A stretch of DNA of 64,000 nucleotides from Hymenobacter guriensis (GCF_015773195.1 NZ_JADWYK010000011.1:1-64000), one strand, 5' to 3'. Positions 34,173 to 42,902 are shown, counted from the stretch's first letter. Program-made: numbers and translations. Notes: generated by a model not told the origin, from the sequence alone.

Positions 34173-34958
34173 ATGCTGAACTTACCTATCCTGAATGTAC
34201 AGCTCCGCACTTGCCACGCAGATTGGCAACAGATGACACCTACGGAACAAGGTCGTCACTGCGCCGTGTGCCAGCGCACGGTTATCGACTTTACCGCCGC
34301 CGCTCAAGCTGACCTAGAAAATGCCCGCGCCGCCGCGCCGGATGGCCGCGTGTGCGGTCGGTTTCGGGCGGAGCAGCTGGCCGCACCACCGAAGCTGCGG
34401 CTCCGGCTGCGGCGGTTTCTGGTAGCGCTGGTGCTGGTGTGCGGGCTGGGACTGTCGGCGCGGGAAGCGGTGGCGCAAGTGAAGCCGGTGCTGCGGGATA
34501 ATGCTGCTATGAATTCTACGATGGACGAGGTATGGTTAGCTCCCTTGGTCCAGGCGGATGAGCTAAGACAGGCAGCTAGTAAGCCCGCCGAGAAGACGTT
34601 TCTAGGGTATATAGAGCAAATGCCTGTCTTTAGAGGAGGAATGGAAAGGCTGCCAGAAATTATCCGTCAAAACAACCACTTTCCGGTTGGCATAGATTCT
34701 ATAAAAGGGAAGGTATTCGTCTCCTTTACCATCAACGAACAAGGCCGCGTCGTCAAACCTGTAATAACCAAAGGCCTGCACCCGAAACTGGATGCCGAAG
34801 CGTTGCGACTGGTGCAACTGCTGGATGGCGAGTGGTCGGCAGGCAGCCAGAACGGCCGGCCGGTTCCGGTGCAGTTCACGCTGCCCATCATCTTTGACTC
34901 AACGCCAGGGAACCCTGTACTATCCGGGAAGAAATCAGCTAAACGCGCCCGACGGTAG
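34173..34958 (+). CDS. Cys-rich N-domain / TonB C-domain protein, copy 3
   Basis: 261 residues starting MLNLPILNVQLRTCHADWQQ, nearly the same as copy 1 over the first 100 residues, including all four cysteines (CHADWQ, GRHCAVC, GRVCGRF), the LAAPPKLR segment and the LVLVCGLGLSAREAVAQ span. The DNA around the start codon (CATCTATGCTG) is also shared with copy 1. The linker diverges; the TonB C-domain (PVFRGGMERLPEIIRQ, GKVFVSFTINEQGRV, FTLPIIFDS) closes the protein. It starts 5 bases after copy 2, so the three form one transcription unit. Confidence 0.85.
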   Translation: MLNLPILNVQLRTCHADWQQMTPTEQGRHCAVCQRTVIDFTAAAQADLENARAAAPDGRVCGRFRAEQLAAPPKLRLRLRRFLVALVLVCGLGLSAREAVAQVKPVLRDNAAMNSTMDEVWLAPLVQADELRQAASKPAEKTFLGYIEQMPVFRGGMERLPEIIRQNNHFPVGIDSIKGKVFVSFTINEQGRVVKPVITKGLHPKLDAEALRLVQLLDGEWSAGSQNGRPVPVQFTLPIIFDSTPGNPVLSGKKSAKRARR

Positions 34959-35021
34959 CCTTCTACCCAAAACCTTTCTATTTTACCCGCCCCATCAGTC
35001 ATCTAACCTCCGCGCCCGCCC

Positions 35022-36578
35022 ATGATTTTCACGCCCAGCCCCATGTTGCTCAAGCTGCTTTACACCCGCGGCAGCCTCCACAACACCCCCGAAGGCGTGG
35101 CCTTCAGCATCAAAAACCGCCTCGATACGGTGCGCATCACCCGCATCGACCATGTGCAGGTTGACGGCGTGAAGATTGGGGTGGAGCAGATTGCGCTGGA
35201 CCTGGGTGAGGGCGACGTGCGGCCCGCCACTACCTTCAACGCCGACAGTGCCGGCTACACGCTGCCGGTGGGCCAGGCCGCCACGTTCCATCTGGCCACC
35301 GAGCACCTCAAAGAAGGTATTCACACGGTGCGGGTGCAGTTCTCAGCCGACCCATTCGGCGACCTGACCGTGGAGGTGGAAGACGCCATTGCCCAGCAGC
35401 ACGAAAATAAAACCCGCATTCCGCGCCAGGACCAAGACGACTATTCCGAGGCCGCCATTCAGGCCCGGCAGCGCTTCGCCGAGGAGTTTTCGGGCCAGGA
35501 GTTCAAGCACCTCAAGCACTATTCCTTCGATGCCCACGATTTGCAGGGCAACTGCGAGCATTTCACGGGCGTGGCCCAGATTCCGGTAGGGCTGGCCGGC
35601 CCGCTGCGCGTGAACGGGGAGCACGCCCAGGGCGACTTCCTCATCCCCATGGCTACCACCGAGGGCACCCTGGTCGCCAGCTACAACCGCGGCATGCAGG
35701 TGCTCAACCTCTGCGGCGGCGTCAAGTGCACCGTCGTCGGCGACGCCATGCAGCGCGCCCCGGTGTTCGTGTTCGATGATGCCCGCGGCGCCCGGGACTT
35801 TGGCAAGTGGGTGGAAGCTGAAATCGATAAGATCCGGCCCGAGGCCGAAAGCACTTCCCGCGTAGCCAAGCTCCAGTACATCGACACGTACCTGAGCAAC
35901 AAGTTCGCTTACCTGCGCTTCAACTTCTCTACCGGCGACGCCGCCGGCCAGAACATGGTAGGCCGCGCCACGTTTGCGGCCTGCTCCTGGATTCTGGAGA
36001 ACTACAAGGGCGCACCCATCCGCCACTTCTACCTCGAATCCAACTTCGCCACCGACAAAAAGGCCTCGCAGATCAACGTGATGCGCACCCGCGGCAAGCG
36101 CGTGGTGGCCGAGGCTATAGTCAAGCGCGACGTGCTGCAGCAGCGCATGCGCGTGACGCCCGAGCAGCTGGCCTACCACGGGCAGGTAAGCAACGTGGGC
36201 GCGTTTATCTCCGGGGCTAACAACAACGGCGCGCATTCAGCCAACGGCATCACGGCCATGTTCATCGCCACCGGTCAGGACGTGGCCAACGTGTCGGAGT
36301 CGTCGGCGGGCATCCTGTACTCCGAAATCACGCCCGAGGGCGACCTGTACATCAGCATCACCATTCCTTCGCTCATCGTGGCTACCCACGGCGGCGGCAC
36401 GGGCTTGGCTACCCAGAACGAGTGCCTGCGCATGCTGGGCTGCGTGGGCCGGGGCACCGTCAATAAATTCGCCGAGATAGTAGCTGGCGTGGTGCTGGCC
36501 GGGGAGCTGAGCCTGGGCTCCGCCATCAGCTCCTCCGACTGGGTGAGCAGCCACGAGCAGTACGGCCGCAACCGGTGA
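35022..36578 (+). CDS. Class I HMG-CoA reductase with an N-terminal extension
   Basis: Reduces HMG-CoA to mevalonate, the committed step of the mevalonate route to isoprenoids. Residues from about 165 on align with class I (eukaryote/archaea-type) enzymes: catalytic glutamate in CEHFTGVAQIPVG (E179), PMATTEG 209-215, GDAAGQNM 305-312 with D306, the lysine pair in TDKKASQIN (K346/K347), GANNNGAHSANG, and a near-terminal histidine (H511) in SSHEQYGRNR. The first 130 or so residues are a beta-rich region not found in the minimal catalytic core and not recognised. No other mevalonate genes are adjacent. An ATG at 35043 is a possible alternative start. Confidence 0.9.
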   Translation: MIFTPSPMLLKLLYTRGSLHNTPEGVAFSIKNRLDTVRITRIDHVQVDGVKIGVEQIALDLGEGDVRPATTFNADSAGYTLPVGQAATFHLATEHLKEGIHTVRVQFSADPFGDLTVEVEDAIAQQHENKTRIPRQDQDDYSEAAIQARQRFAEEFSGQEFKHLKHYSFDAHDLQGNCEHFTGVAQIPVGLAGPLRVNGEHAQGDFLIPMATTEGTLVASYNRGMQVLNLCGGVKCTVVGDAMQRAPVFVFDDARGARDFGKWVEAEIDKIRPEAESTSRVAKLQYIDTYLSNKFAYLRFNFSTGDAAGQNMVGRATFAACSWILENYKGAPIRHFYLESNFATDKKASQINVMRTRGKRVVAEAIVKRDVLQQRMRVTPEQLAYHGQVSNVGAFISGANNNGAHSANGITAMFIATGQDVANVSESSAGILYSEITPEGDLYISITIPSLIVATHGGGTGLATQNECLRMLGCVGRGTVNKFAEIVAGVVLAGELSLGSAISSSDWVSSHEQYGRNR

Positions 36579-36673
36579 GATGGTGATTTAGCGACTCAGT
36601 AAGTTGACGTTCTATCCGCGCATGCGGCGCCAGCAAAACGACAGAACTTACTAAGTCGCTAAATCACCATCTC
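36577..36673. repeat. 29-base inverted repeat overlapping the HMG-CoA reductase stop codon
   Basis: Arms 36577-36605 and 36645-36673 pair with one mismatch around a 39-base loop. The left arm starts on the second base of the TGA stop; the right arm ends 5 bases before the convergent lipoprotein gene's stop. The words TTTAGCGACT and TAAGTT make up the arms. It may terminate both genes. Confidence 0.8.
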
Positions 36674-36677
36674 ACCT

Positions 36678-37217
36678 TTACAGCGGGTCGGCGGTTACTT
36701 TGAAGCGGCTTTCCTCCTTCACCGTGATTTCGCGGGTGGTAGCCTGGCGCACGGAGGCTTCGGTGTAGAGCGTGTAGTTCGGGGCCTTGATGTACTTGTC
36801 CAGCTTGGCGTTGGTCGACTTCAGCTCGATGGTCGTGACGCCGCGCGGTACATCGTCCAGCTGGGCCATTACCACTTTGTCGTTCTGGTCGGTACCAATG
36901 GAGATTTTGATGCTCTTCAGAAAGTCGAAGTTCTCGGTGTCCGGGTCGGTGATGGTGAGCGTGAGCTTGCTCAGCGTTACGTCTTTCACCAGGTCGGCTT
37001 TCGTGTTGTTGTTGCTGAAGGACTCGGAGGCCTTGTTGGTCACGGGCACCGGTAGGGTCAGCGTCACGGGCAGGCCACCGGCCAGCGGCGTGGCCGGAAT
37101 CTTGAAGTCCTGCGTGTCGGAAATTTCGAATGTGAGCAGGTCGTTGATTTTATCACAGCTGAATGTGATGAGGGCCAGCACCATTAGGAAGGCGGCCGAA
37201 GCAAAAGATTTTTTCAT
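36678..37217 (-). CDS. Lipoprotein of unknown function
   Basis: 179 residues with a lipoprotein signal (MKKSFASAAFLMVLALITFSC, acylated Cys about 21). The mature part begins DKINDLLTFEISDTQDFKIP and then alternates short strands (KLTLTITDPDTENFDFLKSI, KVVMAQLDDV), looking like an all-beta periplasmic or surface domain. No catalytic motif. Similar beta-sandwich lipoproteins are widespread in Bacteroidota and of unknown role. It is convergent with the HMG-CoA reductase gene and follows hmgA at about 75 bases, on the same strand. Confidence 0.75.
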   Translation of the reverse strand: MKKSFASAAFLMVLALITFSCDKINDLLTFEISDTQDFKIPATPLAGGLPVTLTLPVPVTNKASESFSNNNTKADLVKDVTLSKLTLTITDPDTENFDFLKSIKISIGTDQNDKVVMAQLDDVPRGVTTIELKSTNAKLDKYIKAPNYTLYTEASVRQATTREITVKEESRFKVTADPL

Positions 37218-37292
37218 GGAGTTAAAAGCAAGTAAGGGGAAGCTAATAAACGCCGTTGCCGCTTATTTGGTACAGGTTATTCGAGAAAACCG

Positions 37293-38501
37293 TTAGTCCA
37301 TCATATCTGCCGCGCGGGGCGCCTCGTGCACGAAGCCGGGGTTCCAACTCATGGGGTACTTTTCGTCGAGGTAGGGCAGGGCGGTTTCGGTGAGGTAGAG
37401 CGGGCGGAAGGTGTCTACCATCACGGCCAGCTCGTGGGTTTCCTTTTTGCCGATGCTGGCCTCTACAGTCCCTGGATGCGGACCGTGGGGCAGACCGCTG
37501 GGGTGCACCGTAAACGAGGCCAGGTCCACGCCCTTGCGCGACATGAAATTGCCGGCCACGTAGTACAGCACCTCGTCGGAGTCCACATTGGAGTGGTTGT
37601 AGGGCGCCGGAATGCTGAGCGGGTGGTAGTCGAACAAACGCGGCACAAAGGAGCAGATGACGAAGTTGTGCGCCTCAAAGTGCTGGTGTACGGGAGGCGG
37701 CTGGTGGATACGTCCCGTAATCGGCTCGAAGTCGTGGATGCTAGTAGCGTAAGGGAAGAAGTATCCGTCCCAGCCTACCACGTCGAAGGGTGAGTGGGCA
37801 TACACCAGCTCGTGCAGAAAGCCTTCCTTCTTCACCTTCACCACGTACTCGCCCGACTCGCGCTCGGGGTCCTGCACCAGCTCGTGGGGCGGCCGGATGT
37901 CCCGCTCGCAGTAGGGCGAGTGTTCCAGCAGCTGCCCGAAGTGGTTGCGGTAGCGGCGGCAGGTTTCGACGGGGCTGAACGACTCGATAACGAGCAGGCG
38001 TACCGGGCCTTCCTCAAAGTGGAACTGGTGAATGATGGTGCGCGGAATCACCACGTAGTCGCCGGGCTCGAAGGCCACGATGCCCAGCTGGCTCCACAGC
38101 TCACCCCGGCCCTCGTGCACGAAAATCACCTCGTCGGCCAGGGCATTTTTGTAGTAGTAGTCCATACGCCGCTCCGTGGGGCTGCAGATACTCAGCATCA
38201 CATCAGCGTTACCAAGCATGGTCTGGCGGGCCTGCAGGTAGTCGCCGCCGGTGCTGGTCTGGGCCAAGGTGCGCAGGTGACTGGGCTGCAGGGCCCGGTC
38301 TTTCAGCAGCCTGGGGGCGTAGGGTTGCGGTTCGCCCACGCGCCGGATTTCGGTGGGCGCGTGCTGATGGTAGAGGAGCGACGATACGCCCGAAAAGCCC
38401 AGCGTACCTACCAGCTGCTCGTGGTAGAGGGTGCCGTCGGGCTGGCGGAACTGGGTGTGGCGCTTGCGCGGAATCTGGCCAAGGCGGTGATAGTAAGGCA
38501 T
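37293..38501 (-). CDS. hmgA: Homogentisate 1,2-dioxygenase
   Basis: Opens the aromatic ring of homogentisate with O2 using a non-heme iron, giving maleylacetoacetate in tyrosine breakdown. At 402 residues the whole cupin-fold protein is present: EVIFVHEGRGELWSQLGI and GDYVVIPRTIIHQFHF in the first cupin, and RIHQPPPVHQHFEAHNFVIC and MVDTFRPL in the second, with the expected iron-binding His/Glu/His residues. It is in the bacterial branch rather than the 440-residue eukaryotic type. Fumarylacetoacetase, maleylacetoacetate isomerase and HPPD genes are not beside it. Confidence 0.93.
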   Translation of the reverse strand: MPYYHRLGQIPRKRHTQFRQPDGTLYHEQLVGTLGFSGVSSLLYHQHAPTEIRRVGEPQPYAPRLLKDRALQPSHLRTLAQTSTGGDYLQARQTMLGNADVMLSICSPTERRMDYYYKNALADEVIFVHEGRGELWSQLGIVAFEPGDYVVIPRTIIHQFHFEEGPVRLLVIESFSPVETCRRYRNHFGQLLEHSPYCERDIRPPHELVQDPERESGEYVVKVKKEGFLHELVYAHSPFDVVGWDGYFFPYATSIHDFEPITGRIHQPPPVHQHFEAHNFVICSFVPRLFDYHPLSIPAPYNHSNVDSDEVLYYVAGNFMSRKGVDLASFTVHPSGLPHGPHPGTVEASIGKKETHELAVMVDTFRPLYLTETALPYLDEKYPMSWNPGFVHEAPRAADMMD

Positions 38502-38668
38502 AGCGGGCGGGTGGGATGGGTGCGAAAATTAGTGCCTAAATATACGGGCCCGCCCGCATCCCGGCGGCCCTCACTGCTTGCTCCTCCAGGTCGACGCTGA
38601 ATACCTCAGTAAAAAGCCCCATCCGGCCAAAGCAGGATGAGGCTTCTGAGACAAAGAAAAAGCCGCCG

Positions 38669-40360
38669 TTAGTTTCCCGACAGATCCTGGGCTAGGAGGG
38701 CACGGCCGTCGGCTACGGCTTTCAAGGCCGCTTGCAGTTCGGCGTCGCGGCTGTTGAGCACCTGGTAATAAGCGGTTTTGCCGTAGGCGCTGCGGGCTAT
38801 ATGAGCTTTCAGTTGGTTGCTCAGCAGCGGGGCACACTGCCGCAGGGCTGTTTCGTCCAGCGCAATACCATCCTGCTCGGCCCGGTCGGCCAGCTCGGCC
38901 AGCTGCGCCGGGCTGATCTGAAACGACTCCTGAAACTGCTCAAAGCGGAGGGCCTCCAGCTCGGCCTTATGGCTTTGGAAGAATTGCAGGGCGTACTCGC
39001 GCACCAGATTCTGGCTTTGCAGGCGGGCGTAGTACGGGGCCAGCGTGGCCTGGTCGCGGGCCACAAATACGTCGGGAGAAATGCCGCCGCCGCCGTACAC
39101 CACGCGGCCGTGGGCGGTGTGGTAGCGCAGGGCGTCATCCACGTGGATGCTGTCGGCGTGCTGCAGCTCGCCCTGGCGCTGGCGGTTGCGCAGCTCCTGG
39201 GAGTAGGCCGCCGGGCCCTCGGCGTACGATTTCTGAATACAGCGCCCCGAAGGCGTGTAGTAGCGCGCAATGGTCAGCCGCAGCTCCGAGCCGTCGTTGA
39301 GGACCACCGGCTGCTGCACCAGGCCTTTGCCAAAGGTGCGGCGGCCCACCAGCAGGGCGCGGTCGTGGTCCTGCAGGGCGCCGGCTACCACTTCGGCCGC
39401 CGAGGCGCTGCCCTCATCAATGAGCACCACCAGCTGGCCTTCCTCAAACTCGCCGTTCACGCGCGAAAACGTCTGGGTATCAAACTGGTCATCCTTGCCC
39501 TCGGTGTAAACCAGCTTGCGGGTACCGGCTATAAACTCGTCGGCGAGCTTGGTGGCCCGGTCGAGGTAGCCGCCGGGGTTGCCGCGCAAATCCAGCACCA
39601 GCTTGGTCATGCCCTGGCGGTTCAGGTCGCCGAGGGCCTGTTTGAACTCGTCGTAGGTGCCGCTGGCAAAGCGGCTGATTTTGATGTAACCGGTGGTTTC
39701 ATTCAGCAGGTAGGCCGCGTCAACCGACGTGTTGGGAATGCGCTGGCGGGGCACGCTCAGCAGCAGGGGCTTGCTGCCGGGCCGCCGCAGCACCTGCAGC
39801 TGCACCCGGCTGCCGGCCGGGCCGCGCAGCTTGCCAAACATCTGCGTTATGGTGATGTGGCGCCCCGAAACCGGCTGGTTGTTGACGGCCAGAATACGGT
39901 CGCCGGGCTGCAGGCCGGCCTGCTCGGCGGGGCCGCCGCCCAGGGGCGCTATTACCGTCACGGTGTCGCGAAACAGGTTGAATTCTACCCCGATACCATC
40001 GTAGTCGCTCTGCAGAAAAGCCGCCGACTGCTCCCGCTCCCGCGCCGGAATAAAGGTGGAGTGTGGATCGAGGCGCTCCAGCATGCGCGCAATGGCGTAG
40101 TCCGACAGCGCCTCCACGTCCACGGAGTCCACGTACTCTTCGTCTACGTGGCTGAGCACCTCCTTGAAGCGCAGGTAGCCCCGGAGCGTGCCTTCAGGGT
40201 TCTGGCGGGAAGCCTGAAACCGCCCGGCTCCCAGCAGCACCCCACACATCAGCGTGGCCCCCAGTAGCAATGGCTGACGCCACCGCCCAAAAGCAGCCGA
40301 TGCCGGTTTTGCAGATCCAGGAAAAACCACTTGAGTGAAACGAGTAAAAAGTCCTGCCAT
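38669..40360 (-). CDS. S41 family C-terminal processing protease
   Basis: 563 residues from ATG (a TTG 11 codons upstream is less likely). One N-terminal membrane anchor (about 30-47) puts the rest in the periplasm. A PDZ domain (about 115-200, with SDYDGIGVEFNLF and GPAEQAGLQPGDRI) precedes the S41 core: catalytic serine in DEGSASAAE (318-320) and lysine K345 in FGKGLVQ. YYTPSGRCIQKSY follows. Such Ctp proteases trim C-termini or degrade exported proteins and regulate cell-wall enzymes. A roughly 190-residue C-terminal region has the helical DUF-type tail usual in this phylum. Confidence 0.93.
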   Translation of the reverse strand: MAGLFTRFTQVVFPGSAKPASAAFGRWRQPLLLGATLMCGVLLGAGRFQASRQNPEGTLRGYLRFKEVLSHVDEEYVDSVDVEALSDYAIARMLERLDPHSTFIPAREREQSAAFLQSDYDGIGVEFNLFRDTVTVIAPLGGGPAEQAGLQPGDRILAVNNQPVSGRHITITQMFGKLRGPAGSRVQLQVLRRPGSKPLLLSVPRQRIPNTSVDAAYLLNETTGYIKISRFASGTYDEFKQALGDLNRQGMTKLVLDLRGNPGGYLDRATKLADEFIAGTRKLVYTEGKDDQFDTQTFSRVNGEFEEGQLVVLIDEGSASAAEVVAGALQDHDRALLVGRRTFGKGLVQQPVVLNDGSELRLTIARYYTPSGRCIQKSYAEGPAAYSQELRNRQRQGELQHADSIHVDDALRYHTAHGRVVYGGGGISPDVFVARDQATLAPYYARLQSQNLVREYALQFFQSHKAELEALRFEQFQESFQISPAQLAELADRAEQDGIALDETALRQCAPLLSNQLKAHIARSAYGKTAYYQVLNSRDAELQAALKAVADGRALLAQDLSGN

Positions 40361-40390
40361 GTAAGCCAGTTGCGGGAAGCGGATAAGACT

Positions 40391-40398
40391 CAAAGCTA
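40391..40398 (-). promoter_or_regulatory. -7 box of the S41 protease gene
   Basis: The minus strand reads TAGCTTTG, exact for TAnnTTTG, 31 bases before the ATG. No TTTG at the right spacing. Confidence 0.4.
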
Positions 40399-40658
40399 CT
40401 GAAACTTTTCCGGGATTTGGCGCTTATATACGCCTTTTTGTATTTGCCATTCAATTAATACTATTCCATATGCTTTTCGCGCAACTATACTTACACATAG
40501 CTTTTGTATTCAGCTGCTTACCCTCTATTCAGAGCTACAATTACAACTCAGCAAGTTGTAGCGAATATGACTATTCCCATCATCTGGCACACGCATCCTG
40601 CTGACTTGCTGGTCTGGCGCGCGCGGAAGCACATTGGGCGCGGTTCGGGGGTGTGTCG

Positions 40659-40666
40659 TATCTTTG
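40659..40666 (+). promoter_or_regulatory. -7 box of ruvX-def
   Basis: TATCTTTG matches TAnnTTTG exactly, 56 bases before the ruvX start. An ATTG lies 22 bases upstream, a little further than ideal. Confidence 0.45.
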
Positions 40667-40721
40667 AGCTGATTTTCCGGCGGTAGTGCTGCCGCTTCTC
40701 CTTTCTTCCGCCGTTTTGCCC

Positions 40722-41132
40722 ATGGGCCGCATTCTTGCTATTGACTATGGCCACAAACGCGTAGGGTTGGCCGTGACGGACCCGCTTCAGATCATAGCCA
40801 CACCCCTGGAAACGGTGCACAGCCAGGAGTTGCTGGCCTACGTAAAGGCCTATCACCAGCGCGAGCCGCTGGCGGCGCTGGTAGTGGGTATGCCCCGCAC
40901 ACTCAGCAATGAGGCCACCGATGCCACCAGCGCCGCCGTGGGCCTGGTGCGCACGCTCCGCCGCGAATTGCCGGAAGTGCCCGTGCACGAAATCGACGAG
41001 CGGTTTACTACCCGGATGGCCCACGCGGCTTTGCTGGCGGGTGGCCTCTCCAAGAAAGACCGGCGCGACAAAGCCACCGTCGATAGGGTGTCGGCTACGC
41101 TCATTTTGCAATCTTTTCTGAATTCCCGATGA
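40722..41132 (+). CDS. ruvX: Holliday junction resolvase-like protein RuvX/YqgF
   Basis: A 136-residue RNase H-fold protein starting MGRILAIDYGHKRVGLAVTD, the YqgF signature. Further family parts are VVGMPRTLSNEATDATSAA, the DERFTTRMA segment and DKATVDRVSATLILQSFL. YqgF is implicated in 16S rRNA 5'-end maturation and in Holliday-junction processing. The frame extends 12 codons upstream, but this ATG is the family start. The last four bases overlap the start of def (ATGA), so the two are translationally coupled. Confidence 0.95.
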   Translation: MGRILAIDYGHKRVGLAVTDPLQIIATPLETVHSQELLAYVKAYHQREPLAALVVGMPRTLSNEATDATSAAVGLVRTLRRELPEVPVHEIDERFTTRMAHAALLAGGLSKKDRRDKATVDRVSATLILQSFLNSR

Positions 41133-41728
41133 TTTACCCTATTGTAGCCTTTGGCGACCCGGTGCTGAAAGCCCGCGCCAAGGATATTCCCGCTGACTTT
41201 TCGCCTGAGGAGCTAAAAAAGCTCATTGGCGACATGTACGACACCATGTACTACGCCCACGGCGTAGGCCTGGCCGCCCCCCAGATTGGCCGGAGCGTGC
41301 GCCTGTTCGTTATCGACTCGGCCCCCATGGTGGACGACGAAGATGAGGAAACCGGGGAGCCGAAGCCGGGGGCCGAAACCGGCATCAAGCGGGCCTTCAT
41401 CAACCCGAAGATGGTAAGCGAAACCGGCGAGGAATGGGGCTTCGAGGAAGGCTGTTTGAGCATTCCGGGCGTGCGCGAAATGGTGTACCGCCACCCCACC
41501 ATTGTGCTGCGCTACGAGGACGAAAACCGCCAGGCGCACGAGGAAACCTTCACGGGCATGACGGCCCGCGTGATTCAGCACGAGTACGACCATCTGGAAG
41601 GCGTGCTGTTTACGGATTACGTGTCGGGCCTGAAAAAGCAGCTGCTGAAAGGCAAGCTGGCCCGCATCAGCAAAGGTGACGTGAAGGCCGACTACCGGAT
41701 GAAGTTTGCCGGCCAGGGCGGGCGGTAA
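41129..41728 (+). CDS. def: Peptide deformylase
   Basis: Removes the formyl group from nascent protein N-termini using Fe2+/Zn2+. The three family motifs are present: GVGLAAPQIG, EEGCLSIPGVR with the metal cysteine, and QHEYDHLEGVLF with both metal histidines and the catalytic glutamate. At 199 residues it is slightly long because of an acidic, Pro/Gly-rich insertion (DDEDEETGEPKPGAETG, about 71-87) between the first two motifs, common in Bacteroidota. It overlaps ruvX by four bases, a usual gene pair in the phylum. Confidence 0.97.
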   Translation: MIYPIVAFGDPVLKARAKDIPADFSPEELKKLIGDMYDTMYYAHGVGLAAPQIGRSVRLFVIDSAPMVDDEDEETGEPKPGAETGIKRAFINPKMVSETGEEWGFEEGCLSIPGVREMVYRHPTIVLRYEDENRQAHEETFTGMTARVIQHEYDHLEGVLFTDYVSGLKKQLLKGKLARISKGDVKADYRMKFAGQGGR

Positions 41729-41824
41729 GTTTCTGAGGGCGCGGCTTTTTCGGCAGCCCGATATTTTGCAGATTGCCTGGCTTCCACTCCCGGAGGCCAG
41801 GCTTTTTGTTTGCACGCCGTTTAT

Positions 41825-42814
41825 ATGATGCCGCGAAATTTTCGTCGTTGGGCAGTGCTGGCGCTGATGGTGCTGGGTCTGCTGCTGCCCCAGCGGCCGC
41901 AGGCCTGGGGCTTTTTCGGGCACCGCACCATCAACCGACTGGCTGTGTACACACTGCCACCCGAGCTGCTGGGCTTCTACAAAAGTAACATCGACTACCT
42001 CACCGAAAACGCCACCCGCCCCGACTCGCGCCGCTCCGTGGTGCCTGAGGAAGCCCCGCGCCACTACATCGACCTGGATGTGTACGGCGACAGCGCTGCC
42101 TACAAGCTCCCGCACAGCTACGCCGACGCCGTGGCCCGCTACAGCCTCGATACGCTCCAGCGCCACGGTATTGTGCCCTGGCACGTGGTGGTGATGAAAA
42201 ACCGCCTTACCGAAGCTTTCCGCAGCCGCAACGCCGACCGGATTCTCAGCGTGTCGGCCGACCTGGGGCACTACGTGGCCGATGCCTGCGTGCCGCTGCA
42301 TACCACCCACAACTACAACGGGCAGCTCACGGGGCAGCGCGGCATTCATGGCCTCTGGGAAAGCCGCCTGCCGGAGCTGCTGGCCTCGGGCTACGACTTT
42401 TTCACGGGACCGGCTCCCTACATCGAGCGGCCAACGGCTACTATCTGGGCCACCGTCACGCGCTCCAGCAACGCCGTTGATTCGGTGCTGCGCTTTGAGA
42501 AGGAGCTGACGGCTAAGTTTCCCGACGACAAAAAGTACACTTTTGAGCAGCGCGGCAACGCTACCGTGCGCACCTATTCCCGCGAGTTCAGCCGGGAGTA
42601 CCACCAGCGCCTGAACGGGCAGGTGGAGCGGCAGATGCGCCTGGCCGTGCGGCTGGTGGGAGCCTTCTGGTACACAGCCTGGGTGGATGCCGGCCAGCCC
42701 GATTTGCGCAACATGCCCCGCACCGTCTCGGCCGACGAGCAGCAGCGCCTGGCCCGCGAAACCGAGCAGCTCCAGCAGGCACCCGCCACCAACGCCCCCG
42801 GCCACACGGACTAA
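41825..42814 (+). CDS. Exported zinc-dependent phospholipase C / S1-P1 nuclease-like protein
   Basis: About 329 residues with a signal peptide (LALMVLGLLLPQRPQAW). The mature protein begins WGFFGHRTINRLAVY, placing a Trp at its N-terminus as in this family, where the N-terminal amino group and His help bind zinc. Other likely zinc ligands are in HYIDLD, ADLGHYVADACVPLHTTHNY and HGLWES. The H-x3-D pattern GHYVAD is shared by bacterial phospholipase C and plant/fungal S1-P1 nucleases, so the substrate (phosphodiester of lipid or nucleic acid) is open. The ATG at 41825 is followed by a second ATG, either of which could start. Confidence 0.8.
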   Translation: MMPRNFRRWAVLALMVLGLLLPQRPQAWGFFGHRTINRLAVYTLPPELLGFYKSNIDYLTENATRPDSRRSVVPEEAPRHYIDLDVYGDSAAYKLPHSYADAVARYSLDTLQRHGIVPWHVVVMKNRLTEAFRSRNADRILSVSADLGHYVADACVPLHTTHNYNGQLTGQRGIHGLWESRLPELLASGYDFFTGPAPYIERPTATIWATVTRSSNAVDSVLRFEKELTAKFPDDKKYTFEQRGNATVRTYSREFSREYHQRLNGQVERQMRLAVRLVGAFWYTAWVDAGQPDLRNMPRTVSADEQQRLARETEQLQQAPATNAPGHTD

Positions 42815-42902
42815 GTAAACAGCTGTCTTTATCCCGTCTGGCTATGTTCTATCTTCACTGCCAATAAATCAATCCTGCTTTTTCTACTCTTAGCGCCTAT
42901 CG

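Larger units (their letters stand above)
40361..40721. other. 361-base divergent intergenic region between the S41 protease and ruvX
   Basis: Contains -7-type promoter boxes for both flanking genes, near each end. The middle is AT-rich, and a 60-codon frame at 40504-40686 shows no family features or coding bias and is not called. Nothing else recognisable. Confidence 0.5.

Noticed and set aside
38732-40267. 511-codon open frame opposite the S41 protease gene
   Set aside because: Same pattern of GC-rich antisense openness; the protease carries all catalytic motifs.
40504-40686. 60-codon frame in the S41/ruvX gap
   Set aside because: No conserved features; it runs through the ruvX promoter box.
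41213-42805. 530-codon minus-strand frame across def and the phospholipase C-like gene
   Set aside because: It spans two well-supported genes and their gap, and its translation is compositionally biased.
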